From a virus: a DNA stretch of 22,926 nucleotides. The stretch covers positions 1 through 22,926 of IMG/VR virus record IMGVR_UViG_3300025141_000808; one strand, 5' to 3'. Shown piece by piece: positions 9,201-15,485 of this stretch. The notes under the pieces were generated by a model, which was not told the origin of the DNA, ran no database searches, and saw only the letters and a program-made list of their open reading frames with translations. Numbering within the stretch: the first letter of the stretch is position 1; the number at the start of each line of letters is the position of its first letter. The position numbers and the translations under genes are program-made.

Positions 9201-9492
9201 GATTTATGTGAAGCGCGAGATTTCTCGCATTGCTGCCACCATGTTGTTTGAACAAAATGTACAAGCAACTTGGAATAGATTCTTAGGTAAAGTTAATCCT
9301 TTCCTGGGAAGCATTAAGACGCGCCTGGGATTGACTGACTATTTGGTAATTTTGGATGACACTACGACGACGCCTGATTTGGTTGATAGAAATATCTTAT
9401 ATGCTAAGATTTTCTTGAAGCCTGCTCGCGCTATTGAATTTATTGCTCTGGATTTTGTTATTACAAGAACTGGTGCAGGTTTTGAGGATTAA
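6229..9492 (+). CDS. 18: Contractile tail sheath protein, gp18-like, with inserted domain
   Basis: 1087 residues, against 659 in T4 gp18. The N terminus (FKFVSPGVFVSEVDNSQLPG, then GPVVIGRSLKGPAM) and the C-terminal domain (INVRRLMIYVKREISR, then RNILYAKIFLKPARAIEFIA) are the conserved parts that form the contractile core and the sheath-tube contacts. Residues ~160-285 look like an inserted Ser/Thr/Gly-rich beta domain (EQFILTSS, then IAALINASASADFTAV, then GTLGNDDN), of the kind found in many phage surface proteins. It separates AFGLFIAP from GSLAAIFYARTG. Extra length also lies in the middle (residues ~590-700). Start: AAGGAG 11 bases upstream. Confidence 0.93.
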   Translation: MSVNKFKFVSPGVFVSEVDNSQLPGLPRGVGPVVIGRSLKGPAMRPIQVDSFSEFVETFGNPIFGGGASDVWRAGPNVSAPSYGTYAAQAYLRNESPLVFVRLAGINISSATGDGVAGWEANSSEMTGSGEGVYGGGAFGLFIAPNPGTTTAIAASGTLETPLSGTVTILGDEQFILTSSFGGNIYTFIATGSTPVDISTTNPFIYEFDAGEADAQGLGITSTNIAALINASASADFTAVSSSVGVTISSTAVGTLGNDDNLSSSLAGAELVATDFTDGVNKLGPFTGSLAAIFYARTGSIGLSGTYADGATEGSGTCGIFKSTTLNTFTACIKDAGGTTTDKIVFNFNENSKLFIRNVFNTNPTAINSSTNVNKTENQKTYFLGESFERSISDLSDLDNGSYGVILGLESSSVAQHIQRTELTDAQTGWFFAQDLNAPASYDALNMQKLFRFVGLDGAEWPQNNLKISITNITPSNNEANPFGYFTVQIRDIADSDNNPRPVETYSDVNLNPDSPNYIVRRIGDSYTQWDETAKRYTVYGDYVNISRYVRIELDSALKPDGPPDSKMLPFGVYGPTRWKGFGLNSGSATALEPYTSGTANPNVYVIGNNGVPDSVADDNNFVKIGVTTTPATQLTGTFLFPAVPTRTNSDDGIITNQTDAYFGATANMKDSNRVEASVKDMLRRKPNDKGVQTTNPEAIEYSWVFSLDDVEPGVSGSTAAWASGSRADGDSYTATGDYKTVLDAGFDSFTTLLSEGFEGVNILEKEPFRNTVLVGGTAGTSYTYASLERAIDTVADADVVEANMMSVPGLTNSTLTSRLLDVCEARGDSLGVIDLEGGYTPVTENAEASDSDRIGSVQNTVDLLNNRNLNNSYGCAYYPWVQVTDTVTTGGSLWVPPSVVVLGTLASSQAASELWFAPAGFTRGGLTEGSAGLPVTNVRTRLNSKERDSLYNTNINPIAQFPAEGIVIFGQKTLQVSQSALDRINVRRLMIYVKREISRIAATMLFEQNVQATWNRFLGKVNPFLGSIKTRLGLTDYLVILDDTTTTPDLVDRNILYAKIFLKPARAIEFIALDFVITRTGAGFED

Positions 9493-9498
9493 ATTTAA

Positions 9499-9519
9499 AA
9501 GTATTTACTATTTATAGTA
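9499..9519 (+). promoter_or_regulatory. AAGTATTTAC motif, copy 4, overlapping a 6-bp inverted repeat (before tube gene)
   Basis: AAGTATTTAC (9499-9508) differs from the consensus by one base. It runs into a second overlapping copy, ACTATTTATAG (9507-9517), and an inverted repeat TACTAT-TT-ATAGTA (9506-9519). It ends 29 bases before the tube ATG. TATTTATA here is the reverse complement of the T4 late promoter box TATAAATA, but lies in the opposite sense to the genes. Confidence 0.45.
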
Positions 9520-9547
9520 TAACGAGACAACGAGGAGAAAATATATT

Positions 9548-10099
9548 ATGCCATTTTGGGGAACAGCAGCAGTATCAGATCCGAAGAGATCATTTAGATG
9601 GATCCTTGATCTAGGAGTAGATGGGTTAGCAGACAATATTTCCTATATTTGTAAGAAGATTCAAAAGCCGACTATGAATATCGCAGAAGCAGAACATAAG
9701 TTTCTTAACCATAGTTTTTATTATCCTGGTAGCGTTAGTTATGACAAGATTACGATGGTATTGGTTGACCCTGCCAACCCCCACTCCACGCAGGCATTAT
9801 ATAATTTGATTCAAGATTCTGGGTATGAATTGCCCGGCAACATCACAGATGATGTGGGGGTGGGTAACGGCACCTCTACCATTAGCAAGAGATTGGCAAC
9901 TTCTAAGATTAATGATTGCAAGATTACAATGTTAGATGGTTCCGGAAACAAAATTGAAGAGACTCTCCTAAAGAATGCATGGATAGCTAAGGTAGATTTC
10001 GGCGGCGAGTTAGATTACGAGACAGAAGATCTTATGCAAATTACTGTGGACTTCAGGTTTGATTGGTTTGAACTAAAAACATTCGACCAGTCGGCCTAA
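9548..10099 (+). CDS. 19: Tail tube protein, gp19-like
   Basis: 183 residues (T4 gp19: 163). It polymerises as hexamer rings inside the sheath to form the DNA conduit. The order sheath-tube and the size fit. The N terminus has the typical FWGTAAVSDPKRSFRWIL, and the body alternates short beta strands (VSYDKITMVLVDP, then AWIAKVDFGGELDYE and MQITVDFRFDWFEL) as in the gp19/Hcp-like fold. GAGGAG lies ten bases before the ATG. It is followed at 19 bases by the gp26-type gene. Confidence 0.92.
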   Translation: MPFWGTAAVSDPKRSFRWILDLGVDGLADNISYICKKIQKPTMNIAEAEHKFLNHSFYYPGSVSYDKITMVLVDPANPHSTQALYNLIQDSGYELPGNITDDVGVGNGTSTISKRLATSKINDCKITMLDGSGNKIEETLLKNAWIAKVDFGGELDYETEDLMQITVDFRFDWFELKTFDQSA

Positions 10100-10118
10100 A
10101 AAATAAAGAGAGGTATTA

Positions 10119-11021
10119 ATGAGAAAGCGAACTAATGAGGAGCGGCTAGGCTTGCCCACTCCGGGGGCAGTCCATTCTAGCGACGCTCCTCCTATGCCTA
10201 TGGCATCACCTGACGAGCCATCGGCAGGATTAAGCTATGTTGTTCCCACTGGAATGGTGGAAATCCCTTCGCAAGGGAAGTTATATCCCGAAACGCATCC
10301 TTTATATGGCTCCGATGAAGTGGAGCTAAAAGAGATGACTGCGAAAGAGGAAGATATTTTAACGACGCAATCCTATATTAAAAAGGGAACTGCTTTTGAT
10401 CGATTGCTTCGAAGTTTAATAGTAGATAAGTCAATCAAGCCGGGAGAGCTTTTGATTGGCGATAAAAATGCTCTGTTAATTGGTGCGCGCATAAGTGCAT
10501 ATGGGAATCTGTATGATACTACTGTTTCATGCCCGATTTGTTCTCACGAGCAATCGTATGAATTCGATCTTCTTACATGTCCCCACACTAATCCGGTCGA
10601 TCTCCAGACGACGGAAGATGAAGAGTTGCGCCAAGCTGTTAGTGAAGGCGACGAAGCAGGAAAGTATCTTATTTTACTACCTAAATCTCAGTGCACTGTG
10701 GAGATCAGGCTCGTTACAGGAAATGATGAAACTAGCATGACTCAACTTAAAGAGATGAAAAGAAAGAAGAAGTTGGCAGAAAGCCCTTTAACTGATCACC
10801 TCAAGAAGATTGTACTTTCTGTTAATGGAGTCGACCAGTCAGGAGAAGTTTCTAGATTTATAGAATCGATGCCGGCCTCTGATTCTCGTTTTCTTCGGAA
10901 GATGTTTGCCAAGCTAACCCCCAATATTGAAATGACGCAAGAGTTCGTTTGCGACGAGTGTGATTACGAACAGGAGTTAGAGGTGCCCTTTACCAGTCGG
11001 TTTTTTTGGCCTGACTCCTAA
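10119..11021 (+). CDS. 26: Baseplate hub assembly / tail chaperone protein, gp26-like, with zinc-ribbon cysteines
   Basis: 300 residues (T4 gp26: 208). The block at residues ~70-130, with KEMTAKEEDILTTQSYIKKG and LLIGDKNALLIGARISAYG, is the core of the T4 gp26-type baseplate family. Four cysteines of a likely zinc ribbon follow: CPIC at 138-141 and CDEC near residue 279, with C154-P-H also present. The N-terminal ~45 residues are Pro/Ser-rich and probably disordered. The position between tube and tape measure is that of tail assembly chaperones in other tailed phages. The frame-0 product ends RFFWPDS immediately after a T7 run (11001-11007), and a +1 (or -2) shift there would fuse it to the downstream 52-residue frame, making a protein of about 354 residues. 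Confidence 0.8.
   Translation: MRKRTNEERLGLPTPGAVHSSDAPPMPMASPDEPSAGLSYVVPTGMVEIPSQGKLYPETHPLYGSDEVELKEMTAKEEDILTTQSYIKKGTAFDRLLRSLIVDKSIKPGELLIGDKNALLIGARISAYGNLYDTTVSCPICSHEQSYEFDLLTCPHTNPVDLQTTEDEELRQAVSEGDEAGKYLILLPKSQCTVEIRLVTGNDETSMTQLKEMKRKKKLAESPLTDHLKKIVLSVNGVDQSGEVSRFIESMPASDSRFLRKMFAKLTPNIEMTQEFVCDECDYEQELEVPFTSRFFWPDS
11001..11007 (+). other. T7 run: candidate ribosomal frameshift site
   Basis: The gp26-type frame reads CGG TTT TTT TGG and stops 12 bases later. One base forward it reads TTT TTT GGC CTG ACT and stays open through the ATG of the next frame at 11026. A P-site tRNA-Phe on 11004-11006 can re-pair perfectly after +1 (11005-11007) or -2 (11002-11004) slippage. A homopolymer error in assembly would look the same. 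Confidence 0.4.
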
Positions 11022-11025
11022 GTAC

Positions 11026-11184
11026 ATGGAAAGTGTATATGAACAGTTTTTCTTCTTAAAGTATTATGGAGGCTGGAGTTTTATTGAAGCTTACAATCTG
11101 CCTCGTCAATTGCGCAACTGGTTTGTTGAACGTTTGACCAAGCAATTAGAAAGAGAAGCAGAGGCTTCAAAAGTGAAGAGATAA
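11026..11184 (+). CDS. Small tail-assembly frame downstream of gp26-like gene (52 residues)
   Basis: 52 residues from ATG 11026 to TAA 11182-11184. It is rich in aromatic residues (FFFLKYYGGWSF, then YNLPRQLRNWF) with a basic-acidic helical C terminus. It begins four bases after the gp26-type stop and has no recognisable Shine-Dalgarno sequence, so translation must come from coupling or from a frameshift off the upstream gene (see the T7 run at 11001). From memory, similar GGWSF...LP...LRNWF sequences occur at the C-terminal end of gp26-type proteins or as separate small frames in marine T4-like phages, which would support a chaperone G/GT-like arrangement. The stop codon is inside the stem of the following terminator. 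Confidence 0.6.
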   Translation: MESVYEQFFFLKYYGGWSFIEAYNLPRQLRNWFVERLTKQLEREAEASKVKR

Positions 11185-11210
11185 AAGAGCATCTGCTCTT
11201 TTATTTTTTT
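11181..11210 (+). terminator. Intrinsic terminator after gp26-like cluster
   Basis: Perfect 10-bp stem (11181-11190 with 11195-11204), ATCT loop, then six further T (11205-11210). The TAA of the 52-residue frame is inside the 5' arm. It separates the sheath/tube/gp26 unit from the tape-measure unit. Confidence 0.88.
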
Positions 11211-11216
11211 GGTGGC

Positions 11217-11226
11217 AACTATTTAA
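11217..11226 (+). promoter_or_regulatory. AACTATTTAA intergenic motif, copy 5 (after terminator, before 115-residue gene)
   Basis: One mismatch from AACTATTTAC, seven bases after the terminator T run. It is only 19 bases from the GTG start and five bases from the SD (GGAGG 11232-11236). This short distance limits how it could work as a promoter, because a start site ten bases downstream would remove the SD. Confidence 0.4.
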
Positions 11227-11245
11227 TGTATGGAGGTGGTGTGCT

Positions 11246-11593
11246 GTGAATGAAAGTAATAATGATGACCTGGTTCCAATGGTAATAGATTTTACCGAAG
11301 CGCGTAACGCGGAAGGGAAGATACAGGAATCGTGGATATTAACATTTGGCGCAATATTGCGATGGATGATGCCGTCTCTTTATAAAGGCTCAGTCCTCCC
11401 ACTTACCGTGAAGGGAACTTCCGGAGAGATAAAAAGTTTTGCCGATGTGTTGGGCAAAGAAAAGAAATATCTTCAATCTTGGAAAGACAACGGCTTAGAT
11501 AGTCCCGTTACCTACCAAAACCAGACTAAGTTAGCTCGGTCTGTTTCTAAGTTTGAAAGAGTGACAGGGTTGAAATGGCCATTTAAAAAGTAA
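11246..11593 (+). CDS. Small conserved-type phage protein of unknown function upstream of tape measure
   Basis: 115 residues, no recognised family. The middle contains WILTFGAILRWMMPSLYKGS and LPLTVKGTSGEIKSFADVLG, and the end is basic (ETG-like turn, then LKWPFKK). No signal peptide or certain membrane span is visible, although residues ~28-46 are hydrophobic. GTG start chosen because GGAGG (11232-11236) lies nine bases upstream; an in-frame ATG at 11279 has no SD. It stands between a terminator and the tape measure, so a role in tail assembly, for example with the tape measure, is the natural guess, but it is only a guess. Confidence 0.75.
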   Translation: MNESNNDDLVPMVIDFTEARNAEGKIQESWILTFGAILRWMMPSLYKGSVLPLTVKGTSGEIKSFADVLGKEKKYLQSWKDNGLDSPVTYQNQTKLARSVSKFERVTGLKWPFKK

Positions 11594-11609
11594 GAGGGGG
11601 AATTAAATA

Positions 11610-13973
11610 GTGGCATATGATGATCCAGCGCAAAATAAGAAAGACGCTATAAAGGCGCAGAAGCAACTTCTGCGCGAGATCAAGCGAGAAAAAGACGACA
11701 AGGTAGAAATTAATAAACTTCAAACAGCTTACTTGGAGATGAAGATCAAAGAGTTGCAGGCTGAAAAAGAGATCGCTATTTTAAACGAACGGCACGATGC
11801 CCTTGCGGCCCTTGAGAAAGAGGTAAAATGGCGCGAGAAAAAGATTGTTCAACTTGACCAAGAGAAGGGCATCCTTATATCTCAAAATGAGATGCGGGAG
11901 ACATCCAATCAGTTAATAGATGGAATGGCTAGCCGGCTGGGAATTGCTTCCAGCGCCACGAGACATTTGTTCAAGGATTTAAATAAGAATTTCCAAAGCC
12001 TTAAGGCCAGCGCAGAGGCTGCGGGCGAAATGACGCCCGCCATCAACGCCGCGGGCCGGATGGTTGAGCAATTTGGTAAGTCCCTTTGGGACGCATATCA
12101 TCCCATGAATCTAATTGAGTCGGCCTTTGATGCTATCTGGACAGCTTCCGTAGAATTCTTTTTCCGAAGCTCACTGTCAATTGCTCAGTTCAATGCGGCC
12201 GCTGGTGACTTGGGAACCGCATCTAGAGATGTTGGAAGAGCCATAAATTTGTCATTGGGCGTCAATATTGAGCAGGCAGCATCGGCCGCCGCAGGTCTTG
12301 CCGGTAGCTTTACTGAATTTACTTCTATATCAGGTCGCACACGCTCCGACTTGATTACCACAACTGCCGCACTAGAGAGAATGGGCATCGGCGCACAGGA
12401 AAGTGGCGCCCAAATGACTTACTTTGTTCAAGCGGCTGGCATGTCGATACCGCAAGCAGAGAAACAGATGAAACAATTGTCTGTGGCTGCAGCAGAATTT
12501 GGCAAAACCCCAGCGCAGTTTGCTAGCGAGTTTGCTAGTGCTAGCGCATCGTTGGCATCTCACGGTCCAAAAATGCTGGAAGTTTTCTTAGATCTAGAAT
12601 CAGTGGCCAAAGCCAGTGGCATTGCTATGGAAAAACTCCTGGGCATTGCAGAGAAGTTTGATACTTTTGACGCGGCAGCTAGCTCAGTCGGTAATTTAAA
12701 TGCTTTAATGGGTGGCGACTATTTGAATACGCTAGAAATGATGAACATGACCGAGAAAGAAAGAATTTCAGCACTCAAGGAAGCGCTGTTTCTTCAAGGT
12801 AGAAGTTTTGATCAGATGGAAAGATTTGAAAGGAAAGCAATTGCGGAATCAATAGGCACCGACGAGCAGACACTTGCACAGATGATGGGATATTCTACGA
12901 GAGAAAGTAGGAAAGCACGTCGGGAAGCAGACGCAAAGATGAAACAAGAGAAAGCATATCAAAAAATGCTTGGGCAAACTATTCATATTGCCGAAGCAAT
13001 TTCATTCCTACTCCAAGGATTGTTCGCACAGACGGGATTGATGGACGCTTTTAGTTTTGCGTTTGGAAAGCTCTTTGAGTTATTGGGGGAGGGAACGCCT
13101 CTCGGGGATTCGGTTAGAAGGATAACGGGAGCTTTAGGCCTCTTTATGGGCAAGGTTATCAAAGAGGGCGTCGGATTTCTGGAAAAGTTTCTTGGAACGG
13201 GCGAGACAGTCGTAGTCAAGTTTGATGAATGGCTCGGAGAAATATCCGACTGGTTTGACACAAAGCTGGCGACTATTGGCGACCCCGGCGAAGTACTTGA
13301 CAGCTGGCTAGCCACCATCAGCGGCGCAATTCCTGGGCTTGCCAATTTCTTTAGTTCAGATGCTGTTTCAGGAGTGAGTGATGCGGTAACGGGCATGGTC
13401 ACAAAACCCTTATTGGGGATTATGAAAAAGTTTCAAGCAGAGTTTGACAAAGAAGACGGATTTGGCGGGCAACATGGGTGGTTTAATATCGGATCAGACA
13501 CCATCTCCAATACCCTCACCGCCGGCATAGCGGCACTGGAGTCCTCCGAAAGTCCTCTCCAAAAGGGCGCCCGTGAGGCAGGTGCCAAGGCAGGTGAAGG
13601 CACGATGAAAACCATGGGTGACGCTTTTGGAATTCCTCCGGGTGGCGGAGAGTCAACGAAAGCCAAAGCGATGGGGAAAATAGTGAGTGACAGTTATCAG
13701 GCTGGCATGGATGCGGAAGGGCTAAATAAGGTAACGAGACAATTGATAGACTCTACCAATGATTGGGCCACAGCACTTAATGAAGTGGCCGAGGCCGCCA
13801 AGCGAGTGGGTGAAAATATGGGAGCCGAAGGAGCCGGGACTACAGCAAACCCAACTGCTCTTGGTGGGTTCGGACAAGGACAGGAAATACAATTAGTGCT
13901 TGAGGATGGCTATGAATTTAGAGCGTATTTACGAGACGCTCGCAATAGTGATGCTCGCGAGCATTCGCCTTAA
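11610..13973 (+). CDS. Tail tape measure protein
   Basis: 787 residues. Residues ~8-100 are a highly charged coiled coil (AQKQLLREIKREKDD, KIKELQAEKEIAIL and similar). A long Ala/Gly/Met-rich helical middle follows, then hydrophobic segments near residues 455-510 (AEAISFLLQGLFAQTG, LMDAFSFAFGKLFELL) and another amphipathic region at ~560-600. A large, helical, partly hydrophobic protein after tube and chaperone genes is the classical tape measure, which sets tail length and is the T4 gp29 counterpart in role (590 residues). At about 0.15 nm per residue it would predict a tail near 118 nm, longer than T4's. GTG start, with GAGGGGG nine bases upstream and the previous stop 16 bases away. Confidence 0.82.
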   Translation: MAYDDPAQNKKDAIKAQKQLLREIKREKDDKVEINKLQTAYLEMKIKELQAEKEIAILNERHDALAALEKEVKWREKKIVQLDQEKGILISQNEMRETSNQLIDGMASRLGIASSATRHLFKDLNKNFQSLKASAEAAGEMTPAINAAGRMVEQFGKSLWDAYHPMNLIESAFDAIWTASVEFFFRSSLSIAQFNAAAGDLGTASRDVGRAINLSLGVNIEQAASAAAGLAGSFTEFTSISGRTRSDLITTTAALERMGIGAQESGAQMTYFVQAAGMSIPQAEKQMKQLSVAAAEFGKTPAQFASEFASASASLASHGPKMLEVFLDLESVAKASGIAMEKLLGIAEKFDTFDAAASSVGNLNALMGGDYLNTLEMMNMTEKERISALKEALFLQGRSFDQMERFERKAIAESIGTDEQTLAQMMGYSTRESRKARREADAKMKQEKAYQKMLGQTIHIAEAISFLLQGLFAQTGLMDAFSFAFGKLFELLGEGTPLGDSVRRITGALGLFMGKVIKEGVGFLEKFLGTGETVVVKFDEWLGEISDWFDTKLATIGDPGEVLDSWLATISGAIPGLANFFSSDAVSGVSDAVTGMVTKPLLGIMKKFQAEFDKEDGFGGQHGWFNIGSDTISNTLTAGIAALESSESPLQKGAREAGAKAGEGTMKTMGDAFGIPPGGGESTKAKAMGKIVSDSYQAGMDAEGLNKVTRQLIDSTNDWATALNEVAEAAKRVGENMGAEGAGTTANPTALGGFGQGQEIQLVLEDGYEFRAYLRDARNSDAREHSP

Positions 13974-13988
13974 AGGGGGGAAGAAATT

Positions 13989-15107
13989 ATGACGGTATTT
14001 AGACCTGGAGTAGATCCTTTAGGCATAGACAACGAGACACCACAAGTTATGCCCAGCCCGCAGGCCAAAAGGCCGCAGGCCAAAAATAAAGAATCAGCTA
14101 TGAGCGCCGGCAACCGGATTCGAGCCAATCGTCTTGAAACAGGTGCCACAGAAATCAGTCTAGATGATTACGAGAGAGGGGGCACAATCTTCACAGCCGA
14201 CTCCCGCGAAGTAAGTACTTTGGATGACGGCATTTCCCCCACGCCAATTTTTAGAGTGGCTAGCGAAGGGGGCTATTACTCTCCCTCCGACGCCCTGGCT
14301 AATAAGAAACATCAGTATATTGAAATCTATCATATTCCTACTGGAAAGAATGTCTTTTTTAAATCTTTTCTCACTTCCTTTAAAGATACCTTTCAAACGG
14401 AATACAATTCTGAAACTGTTTTTGGAAGAATGGATCCTATCGCCACCTATATGCATACGGGGCGCCGAATAGAGTTGGCCTGGACTGTTCCGTCGAGTGG
14501 TCTTGGAGAAGCAAAAGAAAATTTAGCAAAAGCAAATAGGCTAGCTTCATTTCTCTATCCTGTTTATGATGAGGCAGAGGGGGGAGCTACCACTATGAGA
14601 TCGGGCCCCATCTTTAAGCTGAAAATGGGCAATCTAATTATAAAGCCGGGTCTGAGCCACACAACTGGCCCCGCGAAACACATGGGCTTGACCGGTATAA
14701 TTGGTGGCTTTTCTTATAATCCCACTTTGAAGGACGGTGTATTTGATTTACCCACTGGGGAATTATACCCCAAGACTATCGTCATTAGCTTGGCTTTTAC
14801 TGTCCTACACGACACCCCGCTGGGTTGGGTAGTTGATGGCGATGTCGCTGTATTGCGCCAGAATGCAGGCGATGCCCCCGTGGACGTTGGGAATAACCAG
14901 CCCAGGCGCTTTCCTTATGGAGGAGACAACAAGGCGGTATCAGATCCTAGTAAAAGTCGTGCACCCTTGAAGGTCACACAGGATGGTTGGGAATCGCGAA
15001 TGAATTTGCAAAACGATTTAGCCAGAAGAAGAGCAGAGGTAAGAGCGGGGAGGATAACGCGGGCAGTGAATGATGCGTTTCAAGTAAATTCTGCTTTTAA
15101 ACTGTAG
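13989..15107 (+). CDS. Baseplate tail-tube cap/initiator protein, gp48/gp54-like (tentative)
   Basis: 372 residues, close to T4 gp48 (364) and gp54 (320), the proteins that start tube polymerisation on the baseplate. The first ~50 residues are polar and low in complexity with a PQAK repeat. The body contains FLTSFKDTFQTEYNSETVFG and GRMDPIATYMHTGRRIELAW, and ends with GGFSYNPTLKDGVF, then LYPKTIVISLAFTVLHDTPL. The GFSY...ELYPK..ISLAFTVLH pattern is what I associate with gp48-type and analogous tube-initiator proteins. Position between tape measure and the gp53 LysM protein supports a baseplate centre role. The choice between gp48 and gp54 cannot be made here. ATG with a G-rich SD (AGGGGGG). 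Confidence 0.6.
   Translation: MTVFRPGVDPLGIDNETPQVMPSPQAKRPQAKNKESAMSAGNRIRANRLETGATEISLDDYERGGTIFTADSREVSTLDDGISPTPIFRVASEGGYYSPSDALANKKHQYIEIYHIPTGKNVFFKSFLTSFKDTFQTEYNSETVFGRMDPIATYMHTGRRIELAWTVPSSGLGEAKENLAKANRLASFLYPVYDEAEGGATTMRSGPIFKLKMGNLIIKPGLSHTTGPAKHMGLTGIIGGFSYNPTLKDGVFDLPTGELYPKTIVISLAFTVLHDTPLGWVVDGDVAVLRQNAGDAPVDVGNNQPRRFPYGGDNKAVSDPSKSRAPLKVTQDGWESRMNLQNDLARRRAEVRAGRITRAVNDAFQVNSAFKL
14058..14085 (+). repeat. 13-bp direct repeat, 15-bp period, in tube-cap gene
   Basis: CCGCAGGCCAAAA occurs at 14058-14070 and 14073-14085 and encodes a doubled PQAK in the flexible N-terminal part of the gp48/54-like protein. It looks like a recent in-frame slippage duplication. Confidence 0.8.
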
Positions 15108-15128
15108 GAGTAGGGAGAGATATAAAGT

Positions 15129-15473
15129 ATGACTTCACGATATGATAATAGAGTGGCCGCAATCAATAACGTGCCTATGTATCGGTCGCTCTTTAAGAAA
15201 AGAGGCGTTAAGTTTATCGAGCAGTTTAAAACGGCTGATATTTATTTTCCCACCAACGAAGAGATGGGACAACTTAGAGAAGTTGATCATGTTTGGAAAT
15301 TGGGAGATCGGTTCTACAAGTTGGCGCATAAGTATTATAGTAATGCAGAGATGTGGTGGATCATCGCGTGGTATAATCAGACCCCGACTGAATCTCACGT
15401 GTCCCCCGGACAATTAATTCAAATTCCCCTCCCTCTTGATAAAGTAGTGCCTATGTTTATGCGTGGCGCGTAG
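15129..15473 (+). CDS. 53: Baseplate wedge protein with LysM-like domain, gp53-like
   Basis: 114 residues (T4 gp53: 196). The C-terminal half is LysM-like: WKLGDRFYKLAHKYYSNAEM, then WWIIAWYN, and finally VSPGQLIQIPLPLDKV. T4 gp53 has a LysM fold and clamps wedges around the hub; small LysM proteins in the same place occur in P2-, Mu- and R-pyocin-type baseplates. The N terminus with YDNRVAAINNVPMYRSLFKK would contact other baseplate parts. It is 12 bases upstream of the 1074-residue gene. A peptidoglycan-binding role is unlikely inside a baseplate set, where the fold serves protein contacts. Confidence 0.75.
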   Translation: MTSRYDNRVAAINNVPMYRSLFKKRGVKFIEQFKTADIYFPTNEEMGQLREVDHVWKLGDRFYKLAHKYYSNAEMWWIIAWYNQTPTESHVSPGQLIQIPLPLDKVVPMFMRGA

Positions 15474-15485
15474 GGGGTAAAGTAC

